Assembly: GCF_016892765.1 (NCBI RefSeq)
Contig: NZ_JAFEMD010000005.1
Coordinates: 1-64,000 of the forward strand
Direction: 5' to 3'
Length of the DNA stretch: 64,000 nt
Source of the DNA: Microvirga arvi
GTDB lineage: Bacteria > Pseudomonadota > Alphaproteobacteria > Rhizobiales > Beijerinckiaceae
Shown: piece by piece, positions 36,220 to 44,621 of the stretch
Position numbering within the stretch: the first letter of the stretch is position 1
How the letters are laid out: every line of letters starts with the position of its first letter
Notes under the pieces: model-generated
The model's database searches: none
Told to the model about the DNA's origin: nothing
The model's input: the letters and a program-made list of their open reading frames with translations, nothing else
Program-made: the position numbers and the translations under genes

Positions 36220-36282
36220 TCAAACCGCTCTCCCATGCTCTAGATTGGCTTTTCAGACCTCTACCGAGAAGGACGAAGCCGC

Positions 36283-36831
36283 ATGCAGCGCCTTGCCACT
36301 CCCGACGAAGTTCTCGATTTCTGGCGCGAGGCCGGACCGGAGAAGTGGTTCTCGAAGGATGAAACCTTCGACCAGGTCTGCCGTGACCGTTTTCTGCCCA
36401 CCTACGAAGCAGCCGCGCGGGGCGACCTCAACGAGTGGGAACTCACCCCAGATGGAGCGCTCGCCGTCATCCTCCTCCTCGACCAGTTCCCCCGGAACAT
36501 GTTCCGGGGGAAAAGAGAAACCTACAAAACCGACCCGGTCGCCCTGATGGCTGCGGACCGCGCCATTGAGCGAGGCTTCGACCACAAGGTGGAACCGCAG
36601 TTCCGCCGGTTCTTCTACCTGCCCTTCATGCACTCCGAGTCCTTGACGGATCAGGAGCGCTCGGTGGCCCTCAACGAAGCCCACGGCGAGGAGGATTCCG
36701 TCAAGTATTCCCACCATCACCACGACATCGTCGCCCGCTTCGGCCGCTTCCCTCACCGCAACGCCATCCTAGGTCGCGAGACCACGCCCGAGGAAGAGGC
36801 GTTCCTGAAGGAAAGCGACTTCAGGGGCTGA
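36283..36831 (+). CDS. DUF924 family protein
   Basis: A 182-residue member of DUF924 (helical, TPR-like). The opening EVLDFWREAGPEKWFSKD (about 9-26) and the central LILLLDQFPRNMFRG and FFYLPFMHSE motifs are diagnostic. Function is unknown; the fold suggests a protein-interaction role. It is transcribed opposite to the ilv genes, with 5 bp to the ilvH stop, so the two genes converge. Confidence 0.9.
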   Translation: MQRLATPDEVLDFWREAGPEKWFSKDETFDQVCRDRFLPTYEAAARGDLNEWELTPDGALAVILLLDQFPRNMFRGKRETYKTDPVALMAADRAIERGFDHKVEPQFRRFFYLPFMHSESLTDQERSVALNEAHGEEDSVKYSHHHHDIVARFGRFPHRNAILGRETTPEEEAFLKESDFRG

Positions 36832-36835
36832 AACT

Positions 36836-37381
36836 TCAGCTGATTCCTTCCGCGCCGCGCGCCATGGCAGCCACTCCGGTACGCGACACCTCCACGAGGC
36901 CGACCGCCGTCATGAGCTTGATGAAGCGCTCGACCTCGTCCGTCGTGCCGGTCAGCTCGTAGACAAAGGAAGTCAGCGTCGCGTCCAAGGTCCGCGCACC
37001 GAAGGCCGAGGCAAGACGCATGGCTTCCACCCGGTAGTCGCCCTTGCCTACGACCTTCACGAGGCAAAGCTCGCGCTCGACCGCCTCGCCGGTGAGTGTG
37101 AGATCGATCACCCGGTGCACCGGCACGAGGCGTTCCAACTGACTCTTGATCTGCTGGATAATGCTGTCGGTGCCCGTCGTTACGATGGTGATGCGCGAGA
37201 TATGCGCCTCATGCTCGGTCTCGGTGACGGTCAGGCTCTCGATGTTGTAGCCCCGGCCCGAGAACAGGCCGGCGATGCGGGCAAGAACACCCGGCTCGTT
37301 GTCAACGATGATGGCGAGCGTGTGTCGGTTCACGGGCTCGACTCGGGTCGCATCGGGATAATGGGTTTTCATCTGCAGCAT
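36836..37381 (-). CDS. ilvH: Acetolactate synthase small subunit IlvH
   Basis: A 181-residue regulatory subunit of acetolactate synthase. The N-terminal ACT domain (about 14-90) contains HTLAIIVDNEPGVLARIAGLFSGRGYNIESLTV, in which the N..G.L.R...F..RG pattern binds valine. The C-terminal domain (about 100-175) ends in the usual VAVARG-like stretch. The start is placed at 37381; a further ATG three codons on is also possible. It is separated from ilvB by a GST gene and a DUF559 gene, whereas the two subunits are normally adjacent. Confidence 0.95.
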   Translation of the reverse strand: MLQMKTHYPDATRVEPVNRHTLAIIVDNEPGVLARIAGLFSGRGYNIESLTVTETEHEAHISRITIVTTGTDSIIQQIKSQLERLVPVHRVIDLTLTGEAVERELCLVKVVGKGDYRVEAMRLASAFGARTLDATLTSFVYELTGTTDEVERFIKLMTAVGLVEVSRTGVAAMARGAEGIS

Positions 37382-37409
37382 GGTCTGGTTTCCCGAATTT
37401 ACTGTAGCC

Positions 37410-38090
37410 TCAAGCGGCCTTGCGGTAGTTTTCGATGGCGTCCTCATCCACCTCATCGGCAGCGACGATCCACTCCTCCTTCAGAGCAGCGGAACGCCAT
37501 TCCTGGAAGGCCGGCAGCGCGAGGATCGCATCCACATAGGCGCGCGTGGTGGCATCAAGGGCGATGGAGTAGGTATCGAGACGTGTCACGAGAGGCGCAT
37601 ACATGGCATCGGCCGCCGAGAAGGCGCCGAACAGGAACGGACCGCCGGCACCGTAACGCTCACGCGCCTGATGGACGATCTCGCTGAAACGGGCGACATC
37701 ACCAGCAACGGCCTCGCCTCGGTCTTTCTGTGCATACTTCCTGCCGAGATTCATTGGACATGCGGAGCGCAAAGCCGAGAAGCCGGAATGCATCTCAGCC
37801 GCCACCGAACGCGCCATTGCGCGAGCCTTGCGATCCTCGGGCCATACGGGAACGCCATAGGCCTCGCCCACATGTTCCATGATGGCGATGGTCTCCCAGA
37901 CCGTAATATCGCCATCGATCAGGATCGGCACCTTTCCGGCAGGCGAGTGCTTGAGCACCTTCTCCCTCGTGTCCGGCAGATCGAGCGGAATGGTGATCTC
38001 GTCGAAGGCAATTCCAAGCTGCTTCATCAGCAGCCAGGGGCGCAGCGACCAGGATGAGTAGCACTTGTTGGCGATAACCAGGGTTGGCAT
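37410..38090 (-). CDS. Glutathione S-transferase family protein
   Basis: A 226-residue GST. The thioredoxin-like N-terminal domain has YSSWSLRPWLLMKQLGI with a candidate active Ser/Tyr near residue 11-13, followed by VPILIDGDITVWETIAI (the conserved cis-Pro and the glutathione-binding ES-like site). The C-terminal helical domain includes FLFGAFSAADAMYAPLV. Substrate unknown. It lies within the ilvH-ilvB interval on the same strand. Confidence 0.85.
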   Translation of the reverse strand: MPTLVIANKCYSSWSLRPWLLMKQLGIAFDEITIPLDLPDTREKVLKHSPAGKVPILIDGDITVWETIAIMEHVGEAYGVPVWPEDRKARAMARSVAAEMHSGFSALRSACPMNLGRKYAQKDRGEAVAGDVARFSEIVHQARERYGAGGPFLFGAFSAADAMYAPLVTRLDTYSIALDATTRAYVDAILALPAFQEWRSAALKEEWIVAADEVDEDAIENYRKAA

Positions 38091-38092
38091 AT

Positions 38093-38491
38093 CTAGACAC
38101 TTTCCCCCTCTCCCGAGTGGGAGAGGGGCCAGGGGTGAGGGTGAGAGGTTGCAGGAGACACTGCAGCCTCTGCGATACTCATTAGAACAGATTCAAGATC
38201 GCTCATCACATCTTGGTTTGTGAAGCGAATGACCCTGAACCCGTGATGCTCAATCTCTTGTGTTCGCCGAGTATCATAATCTGCGTACCAGTCATGCTGC
38301 TTTCCATCGATCTCGACGATCAGCTTTCGCTCTACGCAGAGAAAATCGACGGTGTAGTTCAGGAAAGGGACCTGACGCCTGAACTTGAGGCCCTGAAAGT
38401 GCCGTCCCCGGAGAGCCTGCCACAGCATGTCTTCTGCAGACGTGGACGTCTTGCGGAGATTGCGCGCAAATTGGCGTGGCTCTCTAGTCAT
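38093..38491 (-). CDS. DUF559 endonuclease-like protein
   Basis: A 132-residue protein with the DUF559 (Vsr/restriction-endonuclease-like) fold. It carries ARNLRKTSTSAEDMLWQALRGR at the N terminus, then FLNYTVDFLCVERKLIVEIDGKQH (about 42-66), in which the D...E.DGxQH residues form a PD-(D/E)XK-type active site, and RRTQEIEHHGFRVIRF. The last 17 residues (SHPHPWPLSHSGEGESV) derive from the flanking palindromic repeat. Substrate unknown. Starts at 38491 or six codons earlier. It is framed by inverted repeats, suggesting that gene and repeats moved as a unit. Confidence 0.8.
   Translation of the reverse strand: MTREPRQFARNLRKTSTSAEDMLWQALRGRHFQGLKFRRQVPFLNYTVDFLCVERKLIVEIDGKQHDWYADYDTRRTQEIEHHGFRVIRFTNQDVMSDLESVLMSIAEAAVSPATSHPHPWPLSHSGEGESV
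38102..38142. repeat. Palindromic repeat flanking the DUF559 gene, left copy
   Basis: Contains CCCTCTCCC-gagt-GGGAGAGGGG followed by CCAGGGGTGAGGG. It is the reverse complement of the copy at 38503, and its sequence supplies the last residues of the DUF559 gene. Confidence 0.8.
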
Positions 38492-38502
38492 GAAGCGGCA
38501 TT

Positions 38503-38540
38503 CCCTCACCCCTGCCCCTCTCCCATCCGGGAGAGGGGTT
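38503..38540. repeat. Palindromic repeat flanking the DUF559 gene, right copy
   Basis: Reads CCCTCACCCCTGCCCCTCTCCC-atcc-GGGAGAGGGG. Inverted relative to the left copy at 38102, and ends 5 bp from the ilvB stop. Confidence 0.8.
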
Positions 38541-38545
38541 CTCGG

Positions 38546-40318
38546 TTAAACCAGCATCTTGCCCTTCTCGTCGATCACGGAGCCGATATCGGCTCCGGTC
38601 TCGCCGAGATAATCGTTGAGCAACATCTCGTTATGCGCCTTGCCCGACGGGATCATCGGGAAACAGTTCTCGGTCTTGTCGACGAGGCAGTCGAAGATGA
38701 CCGGACGCTTCACGTTGATCATCTCGAGAATCTTCGCATCGAGGTCGCCGGGCTTGTCGCAGCGAATGCCGACGCCGCCATAGGCTTCGGCGAGTTTCAC
38801 GAAATCGGGCAGCGATTCCGAATAGCTCTGCGAGTAGCGCCCGCCATGCAGCAGTTCCTGCCACTGGCGCACCATGCCCATGTATTCGTTGTTGAGGATG
38901 AACACCTTGATCGGCAGGTTGTACTGCAAAGCCGTCGACATCTCCTGCAGCATCATCTGGATCGAGGCTTCGCCGGCGATGTCGATGACCAGCGCATCGG
39001 GATGCGCGAACTGCGCGCCCACAGCGGCGGGAAGACCGTAACCCATGGTGCCGTGACCACCCGAGGTCATCCAGCGGTTCGGCTCCTCGAACCTAAAGTA
39101 CTGGGCCGCCCACATCTGGTGCTGCCCCACCTCGGTGGTGATATAGACCTCGCGATCCTTGGTCAGTTCGTAAAGGCGTTGCAACGCGTATTGCGGCTTG
39201 ATCGTCTCGCTGGAATTCCGATAAGCGAGGCAGTTTCGCGCGCGCCAGCCCTCGATCTTGCCCCACCAATCCTTCAAGGCCACCTTGTCCGACTGGTGAG
39301 CGTTCTGCCGCCATAGGCGCACCATGTCTTCGAGCACATGCGCGCAATCGCCGACGATCGGAATGTCCACTTTAACCGTCTTGTTGATCGAGGACGGATC
39401 GATATCCACATGGATGCGCTTTGAGAAGGGCGAGAAGGCATCGAGGCGGCCCGTGATGCGGTCATCGAAGCGCGCGCCGATGTTGATCATCACGTCGCAT
39501 TCGTGCATCGCGAGATTGGCTTCGTACGTGCCATGCATGCCAAGCATGCCGAGCCACTGCCTGTCGGATGCCGGGTAAGCGCCGAGCCCCATCAGGGTCG
39601 ACGTGATGGGAAAGCCCGTGAGCCTCACGAGTTCGCGCAGCAGCATCGCAGCGTGCGGGCCGGAATTGACGACACCGCCGCCCGTGTAGAAGACCGGCCG
39701 CTTGGCATTGGCCATCAACTCGACGGCAGCGCGGATGTGATCCATGTCACCTTTAACGGTCGGGCGGTAGGTCTTGTGCTGATTGCTGAGCGGCCGGACA
39801 TAGCTTCCGGTCTTGAATTGGATGTCCTTCGGCAGATCGACCACGACGGGACCGGGGCGGCCATTCTGCGCCACATAGAAGGCCTCGTGCAGGACCCGCG
39901 GCAGATCCTCGATCGATTTGACGAGATAATTGTGCTTCGTGCAGTGACGGGTGATGCCGACCGTGTCGCATTCCTGAAACGCATCGGTGCCGATGAGATG
40001 GGTCGGCACCTGGCCGGTGATACAGACGAGCGGGATCGAATCCATCATCGCGTCGGCGAGACCGGTAATCGCATTCGTCGCACCGGGACCTGAAGTCACG
40101 AGCACCACGCCCGGCCTGCCGGAGGAGCGGGCGTAACCCTCGGCCGCGTGAACCGCCCCCTGCTCGTGACGGACGAGGACATGCCGCACCTTCTCCTGGT
40201 GGAAGAGCGCATCGTAGATGGGAAGGACCGCACCGCCCGGATAGCCGAAGATATGCTCGACTCCCTGGTCCTGCAGGGCACGGATCACCATTTCGGCTCC
40301 GGTCATCGTCTCGCTCAT
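38546..40318 (-). CDS. ilvB: Acetolactate synthase large subunit IlvB
   Basis: A 590-residue ThDP enzyme joining two pyruvates, or pyruvate and 2-ketobutyrate, for valine, leucine and isoleucine synthesis. The N-terminal ThDP-PYR domain has IFGYPGGAVLPIYDAL with the catalytic glutamate in VRHEQGAVHAAEGYAR (about 46-62). The C-terminal ThDP-PP domain has the metal-binding stretch DIAGEASIQMMLQEMS...FILNNEYMGMVRQWQ. Length and FAD-binding middle domain fit the biosynthetic type. A leader peptide and terminator lie upstream, so it is probably attenuated. The partner ilvH is 1.2 kb downstream. Confidence 0.96.
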   Translation of the reverse strand: MSETMTGAEMVIRALQDQGVEHIFGYPGGAVLPIYDALFHQEKVRHVLVRHEQGAVHAAEGYARSSGRPGVVLVTSGPGATNAITGLADAMMDSIPLVCITGQVPTHLIGTDAFQECDTVGITRHCTKHNYLVKSIEDLPRVLHEAFYVAQNGRPGPVVVDLPKDIQFKTGSYVRPLSNQHKTYRPTVKGDMDHIRAAVELMANAKRPVFYTGGGVVNSGPHAAMLLRELVRLTGFPITSTLMGLGAYPASDRQWLGMLGMHGTYEANLAMHECDVMINIGARFDDRITGRLDAFSPFSKRIHVDIDPSSINKTVKVDIPIVGDCAHVLEDMVRLWRQNAHQSDKVALKDWWGKIEGWRARNCLAYRNSSETIKPQYALQRLYELTKDREVYITTEVGQHQMWAAQYFRFEEPNRWMTSGGHGTMGYGLPAAVGAQFAHPDALVIDIAGEASIQMMLQEMSTALQYNLPIKVFILNNEYMGMVRQWQELLHGGRYSQSYSESLPDFVKLAEAYGGVGIRCDKPGDLDAKILEMINVKRPVIFDCLVDKTENCFPMIPSGKAHNEMLLNDYLGETGADIGSVIDEKGKMLV

Positions 40319-40367
40319 GGTACTCGCTCCGTCGGTCTCGTCTGCTTGTCTTGAAGAATCTGGGCAA

Positions 40368-40391
40368 TAAAAAAGGCCCCTGAGGGGGCCT
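40368..40391 (-). terminator. Attenuator terminator upstream of ilvB
   Basis: On the minus strand GGCCCCCTCAGGGGCC is followed by six T, a classical terminator ending about 50 bp before the ilvB start. It lies downstream of the leader peptide, with an alternative helix just before it. Confidence 0.85.
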
Positions 40392-40415
40392 GTGCGCCAT
40401 CGCCGGACCTGCGGG

Positions 40416-40466
40416 TCAATCCCGCTCCGTCGATGGCGCTCGTACTACGAGAATAAGCTTGCGCAT
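40416..40466 (-). CDS. Branched-chain leader peptide upstream of ilvB
   Basis: A 16-residue frame, MRKLILVVRAPSTERD, with Leu-Ile-Leu-Val-Val at positions 4-8. Position, size and composition are those of an ilv leader peptide. The mRNA can form a 9-bp helix between GCGCCATCG within leader codons (40431-40439) and CGATGGCGC after its stop (40394-40402), ahead of the terminator. Ribosome stalling on the Leu-Ile-Val codons would disrupt this helix and so alter whether the terminator forms. Confidence 0.75.
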   Translation of the reverse strand: MRKLILVVRAPSTERD

Positions 40467-40586
40467 GGGGGCAGCTCTCGGTTCAAAAGTTGCGCAGACG
40501 CTAAACGATACCTTTCATTCGGTCAAGCGGGGGTGATTTGGCCGAATGCGGCTTAGCATTCACCGCGTGCCCCCTATTTTAGTCGT

Positions 40587-41420
40587 ATGACCATGACAGA
40601 GACCATCTCCTCGACCGGCACACCGATGCAGAACCTGCGCCTCACAGCCCGTGCCCTGCTCTTGGGCGACCGCCTTGAGGTGGCGGGGCTTGAGCGCAGC
40701 GACGTGCTGTCCACCACCCCCCTCGCCTTCCGGGCCGGACAGGAAGGGTTCGTAGCCCTCTTCCGCTACGGCGTGGCCGTTCTGGTCGGCCTCACGCCCC
40801 TGGAGGAGGACGAGGTCATCCGCAGCCTGCGCCAACGCATTCAAGGCGAGTTCGCCCGCCACGAGGAAGAGACGGCCATCATCGAGATTTCGCCGGACAA
40901 GGATGACCAGATCCCGCCGGGAGGCCCGATCTTCATCAAGAAGCTCTCGACCGAGCGGCTGATCGTCATTGCGGACGCCCTGTCGAAGAGCGCCACCCTC
41001 GCCCGCGACGAGCGGGAGGCCACGGCCGCCTTCGAGCTGGTGGAGCCGTCTGTCGAACACCTGGCCCAGAAGGGCCGGCGCCCTCGCGACCGCCGCAAGA
41101 TCCTCAAGCATGTGGGCCGCGCCCTTCTCGTCCGTCAGCGCATGTCGGGCCGGGTGGCGGTAGAGGAAAAGCCTGACGTTCTCTGGGATCGGCCGGATCT
41201 CGAGCGCCTCTATGCCCGCCTGGAGGATGAGTACGAGTTGAAGGAGCGGGCCAGAGCGCTCCATAGCAAGCTCGAAGTTCTCGGGGATACAGCCCAGGCA
41301 TTGACTGACATCATCGACACGGAACGGTCCTTGCGCCTCGAACTGATCATCGTTCTCCTCATCGTGTTCGAGATCTTCATCACCTTCTATCAGATGCTTA
41401 CGGGCTATCTGGCCCATTGA
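40587..41420 (+). CDS. RMD1/YagE family membrane protein (DUF155)
   Basis: A 277-residue protein of the RMD1/Sif2 (DUF155) family. It has the central acidic [27 protein letters not shown] region and a helical C-terminal part ([33 protein letters not shown]). One membrane span sits at the C terminus ([19 protein letters not shown]), leaving most of the protein in the cytoplasm. Family members in yeast act in mitochondria or the cytosol; the bacterial role is unknown. The 3' end overlaps the miaA gene by 23 bp. Confidence 0.88.
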   Translation: MTMTETISSTGTPMQNLRLTARALLLGDRLEVAGLERSDVLSTTPLAFRAGQEGFVALFRYGVAVLVGLTPLEEDEVIRSLRQRIQGEFARHEEETAIIEISPDKDDQIPPGGPIFIKKLSTERLIVIADALSKSATLARDEREATAAFELVEPSVEHLAQKGRRPRDRRKILKHVGRALLVRQRMSGRVAVEEKPDVLWDRPDLERLYARLEDEYELKERARALHSKLEVLGDTAQALTDIIDTERSLRLELIIVLLIVFEIFITFYQMLTGYLAH

Positions 41421-42330
41421 TGTGGGCCATCGCCGCTTCGAAGCCGCTCTCGGGTTCGACCCACTGCCAGTCCGACAGCTGATGCCGGAACCAGGTGAAC
41501 TGGCGTTTGGCGTAGCGGCGGGTATCTCCCTGCCCCTTCGCAATGGCCTCATCCATCGAGATCTCGCCGCGCAGATATGCGAGAAGGCCGGGCACCCCGT
41601 GAGCCCGCATGGCAGGCAGCATGGGATCGAGGTTTCGCTCTCCCAAGGCTTTCACCTCGTCGAGCGCGCCCTGCTCCATCATGGTGTCGAAACGACGGTC
41701 GATCCGTCGGCGCAGTTCCGCCCGCTCAGGGGCGAGGAAGAGCTTGACGACGGGGCTGTCCGCCAAGCGCCCCGGCTCGCGGGCGCCATGGAACGACAGG
41801 AGGGGACGGCCGGTTGCGGCGAGGACCTCCAAGGCTCGCTGGACGCGCAGGCGGTCGGAGGGGCGAAGCGTCCTTGCCGTCTCGGGATCGCGCTCAAGGA
41901 GAAGGCGATGAAGATCGGGCGTCTCGAGCCCCTCGCTCTCCCGGCGCACCTGCTCGCGCACCGCCTCCGGAACCGGCGGCATGTCCGATAGCCCCTCCGT
42001 CAGGGCTTTGAAGTAGAGGCCCGTGCCGCCCACGAAGATCGGCAGCTTCGTGCCCTCGATATCCCGAAGCACGTCGACCGCATCCGCCACGTAACGTCCG
42101 ACTGAAAAGTTCACGGCCGCGTCCACATAGCCGTAGAGTCGGTGGGGCGCCTCTGCCTCATCTTCCAGGGTCGGACGGGCCGTGATCACGCGCAGGTCGC
42201 GATAGATCTGCATGGAATCGGCGTTGATCACCACGCCTCCCAAGGCCTGTGCCAGCTTGATGCCCAATGCGGACTTGCCTGAAGCGGTCGGCCCTGCGAT
42301 GAGAACCGCGCCGACCCGAACGTCACTCAC
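41398..42330 (-). CDS. miaA: tRNA dimethylallyltransferase MiaA
   Basis: A 310-residue enzyme that transfers dimethylallyl to A37 of tRNAs reading U-codons. The P-loop [15 protein letters not shown] (about 11-25), the D-S-M-QIY region ([11 protein letters not shown]), the GGTGLYF motif and the tRNA-facing [10 protein letters not shown] motif near the C terminus are all present. The start is a GTG at 42330 with GGAGA upstream. It is divergent from serB with 15 bp between the starts. Confidence 0.95.
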   Translation of the reverse strand: MSDVRVGAVLIAGPTASGKSALGIKLAQALGGVVINADSMQIYRDLRVITARPTLEDEAEAPHRLYGYVDAAVNFSVGRYVADAVDVLRDIEGTKLPIFVGGTGLYFKALTEGLSDMPPVPEAVREQVRRESEGLETPDLHRLLLERDPETARTLRPSDRLRVQRALEVLAATGRPLLSFHGAREPGRLADSPVVKLFLAPERAELRRRIDRRFDTMMEQGALDEVKALGERNLDPMLPAMRAHGVPGLLAYLRGEISMDEAIAKGQGDTRRYAKRQFTWFRHQLSDWQWVEPESGFEAAMAHINGPDSP

Positions 42331-42345
42331 AGCCAGGTCTCCCCA

Positions 42346-43251
42346 ATGGCGTCTGCTCCCAATTCCCTCGTCGCGACCCTGATCGCCAATCCGTCTCGTC
42401 CGGCCGTTACCGACGAGATCGTGGCCTTGGCTGCCTGGGCGCTCGGACAAGAGACGGAACAGGCCGTTCTGGCAAGGGGAATTGCAGCGGATCTGATCGT
42501 TCCGGGTGTCACGGAAGCGAAGGCCGTCGAGGCAGCTCTGCGTCAGGTCCTGAATGGCCAGCCCATCGATGTCGTGGTGCAGCCCCTGGAAACGCGGCGC
42601 AAGCGCCTGTTCCTGGCAGACATGGACTCGACCATGATCGGCCAGGAATGCATCGATGAACTCGCCGATTACGTTGGGCTGAAAGCCGAAGTTTCCGAAA
42701 TCACCGAACGCGCCATGCGCGGCGAGATCGCCTTCGAGCCGGCGCTTCGCGAGCGGGTCGCTCTGCTGAAAGACCTCCCTATCAATGTGGTCGACGAGAT
42801 CATCGAGAAGCGCATCACCCTTACCCCCGGCGGTCGGGCTCTCGTTCAGACGATGCGCGCGCAGGGTGCTTATACCTGCCTCGTATCGGGCGGATTCACG
42901 CTCTTCACCGGTCCGATCGGCGCCAAGATCGGTTTCCACGAGGACCGTTCCAACCGCCTGATCCTGAACGGCGAGAAGCTCGCCGGACTCGTCGAAGAAC
43001 CCATTCTTGGTCGCGAGGCGAAGCTTGCAACTCTGATCGAGCTGCGCACCCGCTTTAGTTTGGCTCCGCACGAGACGATGGCTGTGGGTGACGGTGCCAA
43101 CGACCTCGCCATGCTAGGCGAAGCGGGTCTCGGCGTCGCCTTCCGGGCCAAGCCTGCAGTGGCGGCCGCGGCCCATGCACGTTTGGATTATTCCGATCTG
43201 TCAGCACTGCTTTACGTGCAGGGGTATAAAGCGGGAGAATTTATAAGCTAA
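42346..43251 (+). CDS. serB: Phosphoserine phosphatase SerB
   Basis: A 301-residue HAD phosphatase, the last step of serine synthesis. The catalytic DMDST motif lies at about residues 92-96 ([12 protein letters not shown]), the second motif TCLVSGGFT near 185, and [11 protein letters not shown] with the metal-binding aspartates near 245. An N-terminal ACT-like region (about 1-80) is usual in the long form of SerB. Divergent from miaA with 15 bp between. Confidence 0.96.
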   Translation: MASAPNSLVATLIANPSRPAVTDEIVALAAWALGQETEQAVLARGIAADLIVPGVTEAKAVEAALRQVLNGQPIDVVVQPLETRRKRLFLADMDSTMIGQECIDELADYVGLKAEVSEITERAMRGEIAFEPALRERVALLKDLPINVVDEIIEKRITLTPGGRALVQTMRAQGAYTCLVSGGFTLFTGPIGAKIGFHEDRSNRLILNGEKLAGLVEEPILGREAKLATLIELRTRFSLAPHETMAVGDGANDLAMLGEAGLGVAFRAKPAVAAAAHARLDYSDLSALLYVQGYKAGEFIS

Positions 43252-43493
43252 TCGAAAAATATTTTGCAGGGCTCTCAGATCGCGAGAATGTTCAGCAATA
43301 AAAGCGCTCAAATTATTGGCATCATAATATTGTGTCTTCAATATAAGCAGAGATTATTTCGATCTCTCTTTCAGCCTTCCTCTCCATTTCATTAGTGACA
43401 ATCTAGCACAAAGATCTGTGCTATAAGAAACGTTATAGCAATATATGCACCTAGATTGGTTGCATTTATTCCTACATAGAGTAAAATTTCAGG

Positions 43494-44525
43494 ATTTCTA
43501 CAATCTTAAAAGATAATTTTCCTTTCATAAGCCTCACAAATAGTGAAATTGATGAAGGAACAAGCACTGGCGCTGAAGTAGGAAGCATTTACACCTACGA
43601 CACCAGTGGAGGAGTATATACCTATACGCTGCTTGATAATGCAGGGGGCCGCTTCAAACTCGTTGGTGACAAAATTGTCGTCGCTGACGGCACAAAGCTC
43701 GATTTCGAGACATCTGGGTCGCACGACATTGCCTTCCGCGTCACGAACGGTGCTGGCGAGACCAAGGATCTGGCGTGGATGATCGAGGTGACGAATATCG
43801 TCGAGGCAGGTGAGAAGCCTCCCGTGCTTGTGAGCATGGCCGATGGCTTTGTTGAAGAGAATGCGAGCACCGGTACTGTCGCGGGCGTGTTCGAGTCGGG
43901 TAACGGCATTTACACCTATGCTCTCATCGACGATGCCGACGGACGGTTCAAGCTGGTTGGCAACAAGCTTATCGTTGCCGACGGCGAGAAGCTCGACTAT
44001 GAAGCCGCCGACTACCACGCAGTGACCGTACGCGTCACCGATAGCCTCGGCAATGTCACCGACATGGAATGGGGTGTTGAGATCCTCGATGTACAGGACG
44101 AGGAAAACTACATTTACGGCACCAACAGGGCCGACAAGCTGTACGGCTCAGCTGGCAACGACATCATCTCCGGCCTTGGTGGCAAGGACTATCTTCTCGG
44201 CGCCTCTGCCAAGGATGTATTCCGCTTCGAGAATGTCAAACTCAGCAAGTCCAATGTGGACCGTATCTCTGACTTCTCCGTGAAGGACGACACCATCGAA
44301 CTCCACACGAATGTCTTCACCAACCTCGAAGCTGGCGATCTGGGCAAGCAGTCGTTCTGGACTGGGGCGAAGGCACACGATGCAAACGACCGCGTCATCT
44401 ATGATGCTAAAAAGGGCTACCTGTATTACGATGCGGATGGTTCGGGCGCTGCGAAGCAGGTCTTGTTTGCGAACCTCTCCAAGAACCTCAAGATGACGGC
44501 GAGCGACTTCGACGTCATTTTCTGA
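43494..44525 (+). CDS. Secreted cadherin-like / RTX protein, start codon not canonical
   Basis: The reading frame holds a protein of about 340 residues with two cadherin-like repeats (from IDEGTSTGAEVGSIY and FVEENASTGTVAGVF, each with GGRFKLVGDKIVVADGTKLDFE-like parts). An RTX region with GSAGNDIISGLGGKD and a C-terminal export-type domain ending ASDFDVIF follow. The family is clear, but the first ATG in frame is at 43779, inside the protein. The frame is open back to a TAA near 43484, and AGG-ATT at 43491 would allow an ATT start at 43494. Either a rare start codon is used or the 5' end is damaged. It has no signal peptide, as expected for type I secretion. Confidence 0.6.
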   Translation: MSTILKDNFPFISLTNSEIDEGTSTGAEVGSIYTYDTSGGVYTYTLLDNAGGRFKLVGDKIVVADGTKLDFETSGSHDIAFRVTNGAGETKDLAWMIEVTNIVEAGEKPPVLVSMADGFVEENASTGTVAGVFESGNGIYTYALIDDADGRFKLVGNKLIVADGEKLDYEAADYHAVTVRVTDSLGNVTDMEWGVEILDVQDEENYIYGTNRADKLYGSAGNDIISGLGGKDYLLGASAKDVFRFENVKLSKSNVDRISDFSVKDDTIELHTNVFTNLEAGDLGKQSFWTGAKAHDANDRVIYDAKKGYLYYDADGSGAAKQVLFANLSKNLKMTASDFDVIF

Positions 44526-44573
44526 GTTGGAATGGGGTCTATCGAGAGAATTTAAATCTCTTACTTCAATAAA

Positions 44574-44600
44574 GAAGACGGCCTGATCAGGCCGCCTTTT
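44574..44600. terminator. Bidirectional terminator between RTX gene and degP
   Basis: AAGACGGCCTGATCAGGCCGCCTTTT forms a stem GGCCTGA/TCAGGCC with A and T tracts on both sides. It sits between two convergent genes and could serve both. Confidence 0.75.
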
Positions 44601-44621
44601 CAATCTCAGTGTTGCACTGCC

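Noticed and set aside
40560..41552. 330-residue minus-strand open frame
   Set aside because: Antisense of the RMD1-type gene; no domain evidence.
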